Shown: in pieces, positions 35,601 to 45,090 of the stretch
Position numbering within the stretch: the stretch's first letter is position 1
Layout of the letters: every line of letters starts with the position of its first letter
Origin: JANTGF01 sp033791445
GTDB taxonomy: Bacteria; Bacteroidota; Bacteroidia; Bacteroidales; VadinHA17
Assembly (NCBI GenBank): GCA_033791445.1
Contig: JASJGS010000008.1
Coordinates: 4,539-68,538, forward strand
Length of the DNA: 64,000 bases
Reading direction: 5' to 3'
The notes under the pieces: generated by a model
What the model saw: the letters and a program-made list of their open reading frames with translations, nothing else
What the model was told of the DNA's origin: nothing
The model's database searches: none
Position numbers and translations under genes: made by a program

Positions 35601-37706
35601 ATGTCGGATGTTTTTCAACAAGATATTAAATTTTTAGCAGGAGTTGGACCAAAACGTGCTGACTTACTGAATGCTGAGCTGGGTATTTATACTCAAGGAG
35701 ATTTAATCACCTACTTCCCCTATAAGTACATTGACAGGAGTAAATTTTATACAACCAAAGAGGTCCGAAGTGATCAGGCTTATATTCAGTTGCGAGGAAA
35801 CATTGAAAATTTCAGGATGGAGGGTGGTGGAAGAAAAAAAAGGCTTGTAGCTGATTTTTTTGATGATGCTGGAAGAATTCAACTCCTTTGGTTTCATGGA
35901 GCGAAATGGATTAAAGACAGCATCAATATTGAGAAAACATATATTGTTTTCGGGAAACCAAGCATTTATCAGGGTAAAATTAATTTAATTCACCCCGATA
36001 TTGAGGTGGAGGAGCAACACCAGGGAAGAATTTCTACCTCTTTGCAAGCTCTGTACAATACTTCGGAAAATCTCAAAAAAAACCACATCAATTCCAAAGT
36101 AATACAAAAGCTTCAAAATAGTCTGTTAAGTAAAATCAAAGAGGACATTTCGGAAACATTGCCATCCTACCTGTTAAAGAAATTAAACCTGATCTCAAGA
36201 AAAGATGCGCTGATAAATATCCATTTTCCAAAAAATCCAGATTTACTTTCAAAAGCAACCCTCCGGCTAAAGTTTGAAGAGTTGTTTTACATCCAGTTAA
36301 ACCTTTTAAATCAGAAAGAGAATAGAAAAGCAAAGTCAAAAGGATTTGTCTTTTCAAAAGTGGGTGAAAATTTAAACAACTTTTATCATCAAAAACTTCA
36401 TTTTGAATTAACCAACGCCCAAAAACGTGTCATAAAAGACATCCGAAGTGACCTGGGGTCTGGGAAACAAATGAACCGCTTACTGCAGGGGGATGTTGGT
36501 AGTGGAAAAACGCTGGTGGCTTTAATGACCATGCTAATTTCTCTTGACAATAATTACCAGACGTGCATCATGGCTCCAACTGAGATTTTAGCAAGTCAAC
36601 ACTTTAAAACCATTTCTTCATTTCTTGATGGATTAAATATTAAGATTGGAATATTGACAGGTTCTACGAAAAAAGCAGAACGAAATATTCTTCATGAAAA
36701 ACTTCAAAATGGAGAATTGCAGATACTCATTGGAACTCACGCCCTGATTGAGGATACTGTTGTTTTCAAAAACCTCGGACTAGTAATTATTGATGAACAA
36801 CACAGGTTTGGAGTAGCACAAAGAAGTAAGCTCTGGAAAAAAAACATTAATCCTCCACATGTTCTGGTAATGACCGCCACTCCTATTCCCCGAACACTGG
36901 CAATGACTTTATACGGAGACCTTGATGTTTCCATTATTGATGAGTTGCCCCCAGGACGTAAACTTATCAAAACACTTTTTTTCTATGATAGTCAGCGATT
37001 GAAGGTTTTTGGCTTTATGCGTAAGCAGATTGAAAAAGGGCAACAAATATTTATTGTATACCCATTAATCAAGGAATCTGAAAAAATGGACTACAAAGAC
37101 CTTGAGGATGGATATGAGAGTATTTCAAGGGCATTTCCTCCACCAAAATATGCCATTAGTGTGGTACATGGAAAGATGAAGCCGGCTGAAAAAGAAACCT
37201 CTATGCAACATTTCATTGCTCACCGGACTCACATAATGGTGGCCACAACTGTAATTGAGGTGGGGGTTGATATACCCAATGCATCGGTAATGATTATTGA
37301 AAGTGCTGAAAGATTCGGACTTTCACAACTGCATCAGCTCAGGGGCCGTGTCGGACGTGGAAGTGACCAATCCTATTGCATATTAATGAGCTCAGGCAAG
37401 TTATCGGTTGATGCCCGGAGACGAATTGAAACTATGGTTCGTACAAGTGATGGTTTTGAAATTGCGGAAGTCGATTTAAAATTAAGAGGTCCTGGTGACA
37501 TTGAGGGTACTCAGCAAAGTGGTATCTCTTTTGACCTTAAAATTGCCAATCTCGGACAGGATGGTCAAATTCTACAGTATGCCAGAAGCAATGCTGAAAA
37601 TATCCTTGATGAAGACCCTCAACTCCAAAAAACTGAAAACCAGATTCTTGTTCGCCAACTTAAGCAAATCAGAAGATCAAATGTTAATTGGAGTGTAATA
37701 AGTTAA
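35601..37706 (+). CDS. recG: ATP-dependent DNA helicase RecG
   Basis: 701 residues, the usual length. N-terminal wedge (OB) domain about 1-200, beginning FLAGVGPKRADLL; helicase motif I GDVGSGKT, DEQH box LVIIDEQHRFGVAQR and motif VI LHQLRGRVGRG; C-terminal RecG signature FEIAEVDLKLRGPGDIEGTQQSG. It reverses stalled replication forks and branch-migrates Holliday junctions. Monocistronic, converging with the CHAD gene; the 50 bp between them shows no clear hairpin. Confidence 0.97.
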   Translation: MSDVFQQDIKFLAGVGPKRADLLNAELGIYTQGDLITYFPYKYIDRSKFYTTKEVRSDQAYIQLRGNIENFRMEGGGRKKRLVADFFDDAGRIQLLWFHGAKWIKDSINIEKTYIVFGKPSIYQGKINLIHPDIEVEEQHQGRISTSLQALYNTSENLKKNHINSKVIQKLQNSLLSKIKEDISETLPSYLLKKLNLISRKDALINIHFPKNPDLLSKATLRLKFEELFYIQLNLLNQKENRKAKSKGFVFSKVGENLNNFYHQKLHFELTNAQKRVIKDIRSDLGSGKQMNRLLQGDVGSGKTLVALMTMLISLDNNYQTCIMAPTEILASQHFKTISSFLDGLNIKIGILTGSTKKAERNILHEKLQNGELQILIGTHALIEDTVVFKNLGLVIIDEQHRFGVAQRSKLWKKNINPPHVLVMTATPIPRTLAMTLYGDLDVSIIDELPPGRKLIKTLFFYDSQRLKVFGFMRKQIEKGQQIFIVYPLIKESEKMDYKDLEDGYESISRAFPPPKYAISVVHGKMKPAEKETSMQHFIAHRTHIMVATTVIEVGVDIPNASVMIIESAERFGLSQLHQLRGRVGRGSDQSYCILMSSGKLSVDARRRIETMVRTSDGFEIAEVDLKLRGPGDIEGTQQSGISFDLKIANLGQDGQILQYARSNAENILDEDPQLQKTENQILVRQLKQIRRSNVNWSVIS

Positions 37707-37756
37707 AATCCTCAAAGTTACTCTTTAATAAAAGCCCCAAATGCTTAAGCTTCCGA

Positions 37757-38602
37757 TCAGGTTAGTTTTTTAAACCATTTATACTCCTTCTTAAATTCAG
37801 GTTTAAGTGGTATAACGCCTTCCTTTATTTCCTTTATTAATTTTTTCTCAAGACTATTATACATTGATTTCTCCTTTTGATCAGATAATTGATCTAAGAA
37901 ATTTTTTAATGAGAGAAGCATAGTAACCTTATCATGCCATATGCCTAAAATAGTCTCCAGTTTTTTTAATAACTCAAGATGTAGCTGATGTTCTGGCTTT
38001 TTCCATTCTTCTGCCATTCTCATCTCGTAAATAAAACGAATTTGCTTCAGTATTTTCCGGATTTGATGTAATTGATAATCATCCAGGTTCTCTTCCTTAA
38101 GAATTTCGTTCGCGGCATCCATTTTATCCCAAATAAACTTAAGAGCTGCCAAATGAACCTGGTTATCTTTATAACCAAAGTCAGCTCCTACTATGTTTTT
38201 CCATTCTCCCTTTTCCAGCCTGGACAGTATTTTCGCAGAATTTTCGATAAACAATTCCCAAACCAGCGGTATTTGTACATCTAGATAATCCAGGAATGTA
38301 GTATATCTGGTGGATAGTTTTATCTCATACTCTCTTGTTAAGTTTTTAAAAACCTGGAAATCACGAATTGCACCCCCAATTTTAAAAATCTTCTTAAACC
38401 CTTTCAAAGAAGATTTCAGCCAGGTTCTTTCCAAACCACTTTCTTTCAAGAACAAGTTCAATGTTCGAAGCTTCTTAAGAGCTACTCGATAGTCATGAAT
38501 TGCATCTTCATCTAATGAAATCACAGCATTTCGATAATTCTCCTCAAACTTTGTAAGGTTTTCCAATAAGTATAAGCGAAATGATTGATCTTTTTTGCTC
38601 AT
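37757..38602 (-). CDS. CHAD domain protein
   Basis: 281 residues, all helical and rich in Lys, Arg and His. The motif AIHDYRVALKKLRTLNLFL (about 33-52) and the later YQLHQIRKILKQIRFIYEM are the two halves of the CHAD repeat, whose basic pocket binds inorganic polyphosphate. CHAD proteins are found with CYTH phosphatases or in polyphosphate granules; no such gene is adjacent here. Cytoplasmic. Starts at ATG with 316 bp upstream before the Rnf operon. Confidence 0.87.
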   Translation of the reverse strand: MSKKDQSFRLYLLENLTKFEENYRNAVISLDEDAIHDYRVALKKLRTLNLFLKESGLERTWLKSSLKGFKKIFKIGGAIRDFQVFKNLTREYEIKLSTRYTTFLDYLDVQIPLVWELFIENSAKILSRLEKGEWKNIVGADFGYKDNQVHLAALKFIWDKMDAANEILKEENLDDYQLHQIRKILKQIRFIYEMRMAEEWKKPEHQLHLELLKKLETILGIWHDKVTMLLSLKNFLDQLSDQKEKSMYNSLEKKLIKEIKEGVIPLKPEFKKEYKWFKKLT

Positions 38603-38872
38603 ATCCAGTCAATTTATTCAATTCATCTATTAGTTTTCATTCTGATTTTCATAAGTTGGTTACAAACCGAAATGATAATTGTAAAAATAATGATTTGACC
38701 TGACTTTCAATATCCCAAATTTGGCTGTTCCTATCTTAAAAATAAATAATTAAACACATCAAATACGCACTATGATTATAAATGCGGAAGTATCCTCTGA
38801 TAGAAATATATTTATCTTATTTAAATTCAGGATAAATTACTGGTATTCGCTTAAAAGCATGTACAAAGTAGA

Positions 38873-38901
38873 TTGATAAAAAGCAAACAGTTGTAAATTT
38901 G
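38873..38901 (+). promoter_or_regulatory. Rnf operon promoter
   Basis: TTG at 38873-38875, an 18-nt spacer and TAAATTTG at 38894-38901 match the Bacteroidota consensus. The element ends 17 bp before the TTG start of the first gene, giving a very short leader. The rest of the 38603-38918 gap is AT-rich and I see no gene, RNA or repeat in it. Confidence 0.6.
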
Positions 38902-38918
38902 CCTTTTAAATTTTTCAT

Positions 38919-39341
38919 TTGGCACAATCGCAAGAAATAGAGCACTTAGGAAAGGTTGAGCAAGTTTCTGAGGGAGTTGTAAAGGTTAGTTTTATTTCCC
39001 ACTCAGCTTGTGGATCCTGTCATTCAAAGGGAGTTTGTACAGTATCTGAGACTCAGGAAAAACTTGTTGATATTTACAATCCAAAAGTATCTGTAAAGGT
39101 AGGTGAGCAGGTAATGGTAATCCTTAAACGGTCTCTTGGATACAAAGCACTTTTTTTGGGATATGTTCTTCCTTTGATTCTGGTTCTAGCCTTCCTTATT
39201 ACGATGACAAACATACTTGGAAGTGAAGCCAAGGCAGGATTAATTTCTCTTTTAGTACTTGCTATTTATTATGTTGTACTTTACCTTACAAGGGATTCTA
39301 TCAACAAACAATTCAAGTTTACTTTAAAAAAAGTTGAATAA
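38919..39341 (+). CDS. RseC/MucC-like (SoxR-reducing system) protein
   Basis: 140 residues, TTG start; no better start upstream. A short N-terminal domain carries the cysteine cluster SACGSCHSKGVC, a possible metal or Fe-S site. Two membrane helices follow (ALFLGYVLPLILVLAFLI and AGLISLLVLAIYYVVLYL). RseC-family proteins occur with Rnf/Rsx genes and help reduce SoxR in E. coli. First gene of the Rnf operon, 12 bp before rnfB, and probably needed for assembly or redox tuning of the complex. Confidence 0.85.
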   Translation: MAQSQEIEHLGKVEQVSEGVVKVSFISHSACGSCHSKGVCTVSETQEKLVDIYNPKVSVKVGEQVMVILKRSLGYKALFLGYVLPLILVLAFLITMTNILGSEAKAGLISLLVLAIYYVVLYLTRDSINKQFKFTLKKVE

Positions 39342-39353
39342 ATACATACATAT

Positions 39354-40274
39354 ATGAACTCAGTTCTTTTATTTACAATTATTACTCTGAGTACAATGGG
39401 TTTAGTGGCTGCTGTGATCCTCTATTTTGTTGCTCAGAAGTTTAAAGTGTTTGAAGATCCACGAATCGATGAAGTTGAAGATGTTCTTCCGAGTGCAAAC
39501 TGTGGTGGATGTGGTTTCCCTGGTTGCAGGAATTTTGCTGAAGCCCTTGTAAAGGCAGATTCCTTTGATGATTTATATTGCCCTGTGGGTGGTAATGAAG
39601 TTATGGCTCAGGCTGCCAGCATACTTGGAAAAGAAGCGGTGGAAGCCGATCCAAAAGTAGCTGTAGTGAGATGCTCAGGATCGTTTGAAAACAGACCTCG
39701 GACCAACCTTTACGATGGTGCTGCAAATTGCACAGTTGTACACAACCTGTACACTGGTGATACCGATTGCCCCTATGGTTGTTTAGGATTAGGGGAATGT
39801 GTCGATGCCTGCGATTTTGAAGCAATGTATATGGATGAGAAGACTGGATTGCCAGTTATCATTGATGATAAATGTGTGGCATGTGGAGCATGCGTTGAAG
39901 CCTGTCCTAGAAATATCATTGAATTAAGAAAGAAAAATAAAAAAGACAGGAAGATATTTGTATCCTGTATAAATGAGGATAAGGGAGGTGTAGCAAAGAA
40001 ATACTGTTCTGTAGCCTGCACCGGATGTACCAAATGTTTTAAGGTTTGCCCCTTCGAAGCCATTACAATGGGTAACAATCTTGCGTTTATAGATGGTGAT
40101 AAATGCAAGCTTTGTAGAAAATGTGTAGTAGAATGTCCTACAAATGCCATTCATGAGCTGAACTTCCCACCAAGAAGAGTAAAGGAAGAACCTAAAACTG
40201 AAATAGTCAAAGAAGAATCAAATTCAACTTTGGCCAAAGAAGAAAAGATTTCTGAAAAGAAAACAAAAGAATAG
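39354..40274 (+). CDS. rnfB: Rnf electron transport complex subunit B
   Basis: 306 residues. One N-terminal membrane helix, then the RnfB Fe-S domain CGGCGFPGC, followed by ferredoxin-type cysteine sets: CPYGCLGLGEC, CVACGACVEACP, CTGCTKCFKVCP and CKLCRKCVVECP. RnfB accepts electrons from reduced ferredoxin. The C-terminal 30 residues are a Lys/Glu-rich tail with no motif. The next gene starts 23 bp downstream. Confidence 0.96.
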   Translation: MNSVLLFTIITLSTMGLVAAVILYFVAQKFKVFEDPRIDEVEDVLPSANCGGCGFPGCRNFAEALVKADSFDDLYCPVGGNEVMAQAASILGKEAVEADPKVAVVRCSGSFENRPRTNLYDGAANCTVVHNLYTGDTDCPYGCLGLGECVDACDFEAMYMDEKTGLPVIIDDKCVACGACVEACPRNIIELRKKNKKDRKIFVSCINEDKGGVAKKYCSVACTGCTKCFKVCPFEAITMGNNLAFIDGDKCKLCRKCVVECPTNAIHELNFPPRRVKEEPKTEIVKEESNSTLAKEEKISEKKTKE

Positions 40275-40297
40275 ATTAATAACCCAAAACTATTATA

Positions 40298-41626
40298 GTG
40301 TTACAAACATTTCCAAAAGGAGGAGTTCACCCTGCTGAAAATAAGTTTTCAGCAGAAAAGAAAATTACAACTCTACCTTTGCCTAAAACAGTTAACATAC
40401 CTCTATCCCAGCACATTGGTGCGCCGGCAGAGGTATTGGTAAAAAGGGGTGATGTAGTTAAAACAGGAGAGGTAATAGCTAAGCATAGAGGCTTCGTTTC
40501 TAGTAACATCCACTCATCTGTTTCCGGCAAGGTTCTAAAGGTTGATAAAACCCTCGACAGTTCTGGCTACAAACGAATTTCTGTTACAATTGAGGTTGAT
40601 GAAGATAATTGGTTATCAGAAATTGATCGGAGCACTGACCTGAAGAAGGAAATTACAGTATCCGCTGAGGAGATTGTAAATAAGACACTTGATGCTGGTG
40701 TTGTTGGAATGGGTGGTGCAACCTTCCCTTCTCACGTGAAACTTTCAGTCCCAAGAGGAAAAAAAGCCGACCTGGTTATTTTAAATGGAGTTGAATGTGA
40801 GCCTTTCCTCACATCAGACCATAGACTTATGATGGAAAAAGGTGAAGAGATTGTAATAGGTTTACAACTAATAATGAAGGCCTTAAATGTAAAAAAAGGG
40901 ATAATTGGAATTGAGAACAACAAGCCAGATGCAATTAGTCATTTAAAAAAGATTGCTGAACAATATCCTGATATATCAGTGGAAGCCTTAAAGGTAAAAT
41001 ACCCCCAGGGAGGTGAAAAGCAGCTTATAAAAGCTTTGACCGGAAGAGAAGTTCCATCTGGAGGTTTGCCCATTGATGTAGGTACAGTGGTACATAATGT
41101 TGGAACTGCTTTCGCCATCTACGAAGCTATTCAAAAGAATAAACCCCTAATTGAAAGGGTTGTTACAGTGACCGGCGAAGATGTAAAAAATCCTTCAAAT
41201 ATCATGGTTAGAGTTGGTACCCCTCTTGAGCAACTCGTTGAATCTGCAGGGGGTGTTCCGGGAAGTACCGGTAAAATAGTGAATGGTGGCCCAATGATGG
41301 GTAAAGCTCTGAACTCTTTAGATGTTCCGGTTACAAAGGGAACTTCTGGTGTTTTATTATTCCCTGAAACTGAAAGCAAGAGAAAACCTATCGGCCCTTG
41401 TATCCGATGTGCTAAATGTATATCAGTATGTCCAATGGGACTTGAGCCCTACCTTTTAATGACTTTAACGGAAAAAGAAATGTTGGACAGAGTGGAAACT
41501 GAAAAAGCACTCGACTGCATTGAATGTGGTTCCTGTAGTTATATCTGCCCTGCCAATAGACCCTTATTAGATTATATTCGATTGGGAAAGCTTAAAGTAA
41601 GTCAGATAATTAGAAACAGAAAATAG
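40298..41626 (+). CDS. rnfC: Rnf complex subunit C
   Basis: 442 residues, GTG start giving LQTFPKGGVHP, the usual RnfC opening. It carries the Rossmann-like NADH/FMN region (GMGGATFPSHVKL, VECEPFLTSDHRLM) and two 4Fe-4S sets, CIRCAKCISVCP and CIECGSCSYICP. RnfC is the peripheral subunit that passes electrons to NAD+. Longer forms in gammaproteobacteria carry a lysine/alanine tail that is missing here. Confidence 0.97.
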   Translation: MLQTFPKGGVHPAENKFSAEKKITTLPLPKTVNIPLSQHIGAPAEVLVKRGDVVKTGEVIAKHRGFVSSNIHSSVSGKVLKVDKTLDSSGYKRISVTIEVDEDNWLSEIDRSTDLKKEITVSAEEIVNKTLDAGVVGMGGATFPSHVKLSVPRGKKADLVILNGVECEPFLTSDHRLMMEKGEEIVIGLQLIMKALNVKKGIIGIENNKPDAISHLKKIAEQYPDISVEALKVKYPQGGEKQLIKALTGREVPSGGLPIDVGTVVHNVGTAFAIYEAIQKNKPLIERVVTVTGEDVKNPSNIMVRVGTPLEQLVESAGGVPGSTGKIVNGGPMMGKALNSLDVPVTKGTSGVLLFPETESKRKPIGPCIRCAKCISVCPMGLEPYLLMTLTEKEMLDRVETEKALDCIECGSCSYICPANRPLLDYIRLGKLKVSQIIRNRK

Positions 41627-41645
41627 ATATTGAAAATATTATAAT

Positions 41646-42647
41646 ATGAATAATCTTATAACTGTAGCTCCATCGCCACATGTGCATAGCTCAGACTCAA
41701 CAAAAAAGTTAATGACCGGTGTGTTGATTGCTCTGGCACCTGCCTTTTTTGTTTCTGTCTGGATGTTCGGCTGGAGTGCACTAATTGTAACTGCAGTGGC
41801 AGTTCTTTCATGTGTATTGTTCGAATACCTCATTCAGAAATATTTGTTAAAAAAGGAAATATCAATTTCTGATGGTTCGGCTATTGTAACAGGGGTATTA
41901 CTGGCCTTTTGCTTACCGGTAAATATCCCTCTCTGGCAGATTGTTATTGGAAGTCTTGTTGCTATTGGTGTAGGTAAAATGACTTTTGGTGGTCTTGGAA
42001 ACAATCCTTTCAACCCGGCACTGGTGGGTAGAGTTTTTCTATTCATTTCTTTCCCGGTTCAGATGACAAGCTGGCCTGTTCCCCAGGGATTCAAAACATC
42101 ATTAACCGATGCTATTACCGGGTCAACTCCCCTGGGAATAATAAAAGAAGGTGTCAGGAATTCTGAAAGCATGGATGTAATAATGCAAAATGTCCCCTCG
42201 AATATGGAAATGTTCTATGGCCATATGGGGGGTTCCATGGGAGAAATTGCTGCTATAGCCCTGGCTCTCGGATTCCTTTATCTACTCATTAAGAAGATAA
42301 TTACATGGCACATTCCGGTAACCATTTTAACCACAATAGTAATTTTTACAGGTATTCTGTGGCTGGTGAACCCAGAGCAAAATGCCAGCCCTGTATTTCA
42401 TTTGCTTACTGGAGGAGTAATGCTGGGTGCCATTTTTATGGCCACTGACTATGTAACCTCCCCAATGACTGCTAAAGGCATGATTGTTTTTGCCATTGGA
42501 ATTGGAGTACTTACAGTTATTATTCGGCGTTTTGGAGCATACCCGGAGGGTGTTCAATTTGCCATACTCATTATGAATGCATTTGTACCACTTATAAACA
42601 CATATATGAAACCAAAAAGATTTGGGGAGGAGGTGAAAAATGGCTAA
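41646..42647 (+). CDS. rnfD: Rnf complex subunit D
   Basis: 333 residues with about nine membrane helices (for example LIALAPAFFVSVWMFG and GKMTFGGLGNNPFNPALVGR). Covalent FMN is attached to a Thr in the motif (S/T)GAT in this subunit; here it reads DAITGSTPLG with Thr161 as the predicted site. NPFNPALVGR is a strong NqrB/RnfD signature. Ion-translocating part of the complex. Its last 8 bp overlap rnfG. Confidence 0.96.
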   Translation: MNNLITVAPSPHVHSSDSTKKLMTGVLIALAPAFFVSVWMFGWSALIVTAVAVLSCVLFEYLIQKYLLKKEISISDGSAIVTGVLLAFCLPVNIPLWQIVIGSLVAIGVGKMTFGGLGNNPFNPALVGRVFLFISFPVQMTSWPVPQGFKTSLTDAITGSTPLGIIKEGVRNSESMDVIMQNVPSNMEMFYGHMGGSMGEIAAIALALGFLYLLIKKIITWHIPVTILTTIVIFTGILWLVNPEQNASPVFHLLTGGVMLGAIFMATDYVTSPMTAKGMIVFAIGIGVLTVIIRRFGAYPEGVQFAILIMNAFVPLINTYMKPKRFGEEVKNG

Positions 42648-43218
42648 AAAAGAATCCACCTTAATAAATATGCTTGTTGCTTTAATAATGGTTACCCTGG
42701 TAGCTTCAACGGCTCTTGGGTTTGTTTACAAGGTGACAAAAGAACCAATCGCTGCTGCAAAACTAGCTAAAAAATTAGATGCTATTCAAAAGGTAGTTCC
42801 CCCGTTTGATAACGACCCAAATGCAGAAGAATATAAGATGCCAATGGATGGAGATACACTACGGTTTTATCCTGCAAAAAGCAATGGTGAGTTAGTAGGA
42901 ACTGCTGTTGAAACCTTTACGAATCAAGGATTTACAGGTGAAATAAAGGTAATGGTTGGAATAACCCCGGATGGCATTATAAATGATGTGGCTGTTTTAG
43001 AGCACAAAGAAACTCCTGGCCTGGGTGATAAGATGGAAAGAAAAAAATCTGATTGGAGTACTCAATTTCAAAATAAAGATCCAAAAGATTTTAAAATGGC
43101 TGTAAAAAAGGATGGAGGTGATGTTGATGCCATAACAGCATCCACAATTAGTTCCAGAGCATTTTGTGATGCTGTAAATCGAGCCTATAATGCTTATTTA
43201 GAAGGAGGTAAAAAATGA
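42640..43218 (+). CDS. rnfG: Rnf complex subunit G
   Basis: 192 residues. One N-terminal membrane helix (INMLVALIMVTLVASTALGFVY) and a periplasmic FMN-binding domain. The flavin-attachment motif reads DAITASTISSR, with Thr169 as the likely acceptor; the usual form is SGAT. HKETPGLGDKM is the conserved FMN-domain block. Overlaps rnfD by 8 bp and rnfE by 4 bp (ATGA), so translation is coupled. Confidence 0.95.
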   Translation: MAKKESTLINMLVALIMVTLVASTALGFVYKVTKEPIAAAKLAKKLDAIQKVVPPFDNDPNAEEYKMPMDGDTLRFYPAKSNGELVGTAVETFTNQGFTGEIKVMVGITPDGIINDVAVLEHKETPGLGDKMERKKSDWSTQFQNKDPKDFKMAVKKDGGDVDAITASTISSRAFCDAVNRAYNAYLEGGKK

Positions 43219-43802
43219 GTCAATTAAAAAATTTCACCAAGGGATTTATAAAAGAAAATCCGGTATTTGTTTTATTCCTGGGATTATGTCCGGTACTGGG
43301 GGTAACTACCAGTGCAATAAACGGACTGGGAATGGGCCTTGCTACAACTTTTGTTTTAACTATGAGCAACATTGTTGTTTCACTTATTAAGAATTTTATT
43401 CCGGATAAAGTACGGATTCCGGCTTTTATTGTAATTATAGCTTCATTCGTAACCATTGTAGAGCTTACCATGCAAGCTTTTGTCCCTACTTTATTTGATG
43501 CTTTAGGATTATTTATCCCACTTATAGTTGTAAACTGCATTGTATTAGGTAGAGCGGAAGCTTTCGCTTCTAAAAACAGTCTTTTATCCTCTGTTATTGA
43601 TGGATTCGGAATGGGACTTGGTTTTACTTTTGCCCTGGTAATGCTGGGTGGCGTTCGGGAAATTCTTGGAAGCGGCTCAATTTTTGGCTTCAAATTTATC
43701 GAGGGTGACGGAATGATTCTATTTGTACTGGCTCCAGGAGCTTTTATTGCCCTGGGTTACCTGATTATGCTTATGCAAAAGATTAAGTCAAAACTAGCTT
43801 AA
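43215..43802 (+). CDS. rnfE: Rnf complex subunit E
   Basis: 195 residues, six membrane helices. NPVFVLFLGLCPVLGVTTSA and VLMLGGVREILGSGSIFG are typical of RnfE/NqrD. With RnfA it forms the membrane core that binds an Fe-S cluster through cysteines in the helices (LCPVLG, VNCIVLGRAEAF visible). Starts inside the rnfG stop codon region (ATGA overlap). RnfA follows after 10 bp. Confidence 0.96.
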   Translation: MSQLKNFTKGFIKENPVFVLFLGLCPVLGVTTSAINGLGMGLATTFVLTMSNIVVSLIKNFIPDKVRIPAFIVIIASFVTIVELTMQAFVPTLFDALGLFIPLIVVNCIVLGRAEAFASKNSLLSSVIDGFGMGLGFTFALVMLGGVREILGSGSIFGFKFIEGDGMILFVLAPGAFIALGYLIMLMQKIKSKLA

Positions 43803-43812
43803 CATCTAAATT

Positions 43813-44385
43813 ATGGAATATATAGTAATTATTATATCGGCTATTTTTGTCAACAATATTGTTTTAGCAAAATTCCTTGGAATCTGCCCTTTTATTGGCG
43901 TTTCAAATAAAGTTGAAACAGCAATTGGCATGTCTGGCGCAGTGATGTTTGTAATGGTTCTGGCAACTCTGGTTACTTACCTTATCCAAACATTAATTCT
44001 TGAACCTCTGGGGATTACATTTATGCAAACCATAACCTTTATCCTGGTTATAGCATCTCTCGTTCAGCTGGTTGAAATCATTCTTAAAAAAGTCAGCCCC
44101 TCTTTATTTCAAGCCCTGGGGATATTTCTACCTCTCATCACTACAAACTGCGCCGTATTGGGTGTAGCAATCCTTACAATACAGAATGATTATAACCTGG
44201 TGGAAGGTGTGGTGTTTGCTGCTGCCAGTGCACTCGGTTTCGGGTTAGCACTAATTGTATTTTCAAGTATTAGGGAACAAATGGACCTCTCAAAGATACC
44301 TGAGGCAATGAAAGGAGTTCCTATTGCATTCGTAGTGGCAGGATTACTTGCTATGGCATTTATGGGCTTTACTGGTATTGTCTAG
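43813..44385 (+). CDS. rnfA: Rnf complex subunit A
   Basis: 190 residues, six helices, paralogous to RnfE in inverted topology. FVNNIVLAKFLGICPFIGVSNK and LPLITTNCAVLGVAIL are the conserved half-helix motifs with the cluster-binding cysteines. Last gene of the operon, followed by a short AT-rich hairpin. With B, C, D, G and E it completes the six-subunit ferredoxin:NAD+ oxidoreductase. Confidence 0.96.
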   Translation: MEYIVIIISAIFVNNIVLAKFLGICPFIGVSNKVETAIGMSGAVMFVMVLATLVTYLIQTLILEPLGITFMQTITFILVIASLVQLVEIILKKVSPSLFQALGIFLPLITTNCAVLGVAILTIQNDYNLVEGVVFAAASALGFGLALIVFSSIREQMDLSKIPEAMKGVPIAFVVAGLLAMAFMGFTGIV

Positions 44386-44400
44386 GATTATTTTAATCCT
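44384..44400. terminator. Weak hairpin after rnfA
   Basis: AGGATT (44384-44389) and AATCCT (44395-44400) pair around a short loop directly at the rnfA stop, between converging genes. The stem is short and AT-rich and the T tail poor, so termination here is only possible. Confidence 0.3.
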
Positions 44401-44408
44401 AAAATTCT

Positions 44409-44924
44409 TTAGAAAGTATAATAAAATCCAATCTCCCCAGCGTAGGTAAGTTGGTAGTCATTCAATATATCATAATTCCCTAGTCCCATCATCACATTAA
44501 GTCGGAGAACCTTTGCAATTCTAATATTTAATCCTCCACCAAAACCTATACTCCAATTGAAGTAAGTAGAAGTTCCAGTCTGGTTGTTATTATAATAAAT
44601 TTCATCACTAGAATAACGAAAGCTATTTCCCAGGTACAAAAAAACATCTAACTTTTCCATCTCATGAACTTTCATAAGCCCGCTGACACCCACGCTCATG
44701 CGTGACTCGTTTGCAGAAATGTATGGAAACAGGGTAAGCTGTACTCCATAAATACCAGGCCAAAACCTGTATGAAATACCATAGCCTGTTGTAGATCCTG
44801 CATGCATTCCAATGTAATGCTTTCTCTTTTTTTTGGGAACACTAATATCATTTAATGATTGTGCAAAGGAAATGGATGCAGCAAAACATAGAATTACCAG
44901 AAAAGCTACAATTTTAATTTTCAT
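44409..44924 (-). CDS. Small outer-membrane beta-barrel-like protein
   Basis: 171 residues. Signal peptide (IVAFLVILCFAASISFAQ), then alternating-residue strands such as KHYIGMHAGSTTGYGISYRF and LDVFLYLGNSFRYSS, with the last residue an aromatic in IGFYYTF, the C-terminal pattern of barrel proteins recognised by BAM. Strand count would allow an eight-stranded barrel. No enzyme motif. Function unknown. Converges with rnfA, 23 bp apart. Confidence 0.75.
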   Translation of the reverse strand: MKIKIVAFLVILCFAASISFAQSLNDISVPKKKRKHYIGMHAGSTTGYGISYRFWPGIYGVQLTLFPYISANESRMSVGVSGLMKVHEMEKLDVFLYLGNSFRYSSDEIYYNNNQTGTSTYFNWSIGFGGGLNIRIAKVLRLNVMMGLGNYDILNDYQLTYAGEIGFYYTF

Positions 44925-45034
44925 TATTCTACTCGATTTATGGTGCTCACCAAAAGTATATTTAAAATATTGCTTAGATTACTAAAATAGTTTAAATAAT
45001 TAATACGCTCAGATAAAAAGCTCAAAATAGTTTT

Positions 45035-45065
45035 TTGGTGGCTACTGACTATATTGATATATTTG
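45035..45065 (+). promoter_or_regulatory. Promoter of the methyltransferase gene at 45091
   Basis: TTG at 45035-45037, a 20-nt spacer and TATATTTG at 45058-45065 match the -33/-7 consensus; 25 bp separate it from the ATG. Confidence 0.55.
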
Positions 45066-45090
45066 GAGCCTGATTTTCTAATCGCTTTTT

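Noticed and set aside
39773..40150. 125-codon open frame antisense to rnfB
   Set aside because: His/Ser/Thr-rich reverse reading of cysteine-rich ferredoxin codons, not a gene.
43220..43693. 157-codon open frame antisense to rnfE
   Set aside because: Antisense shadow of a secure gene.
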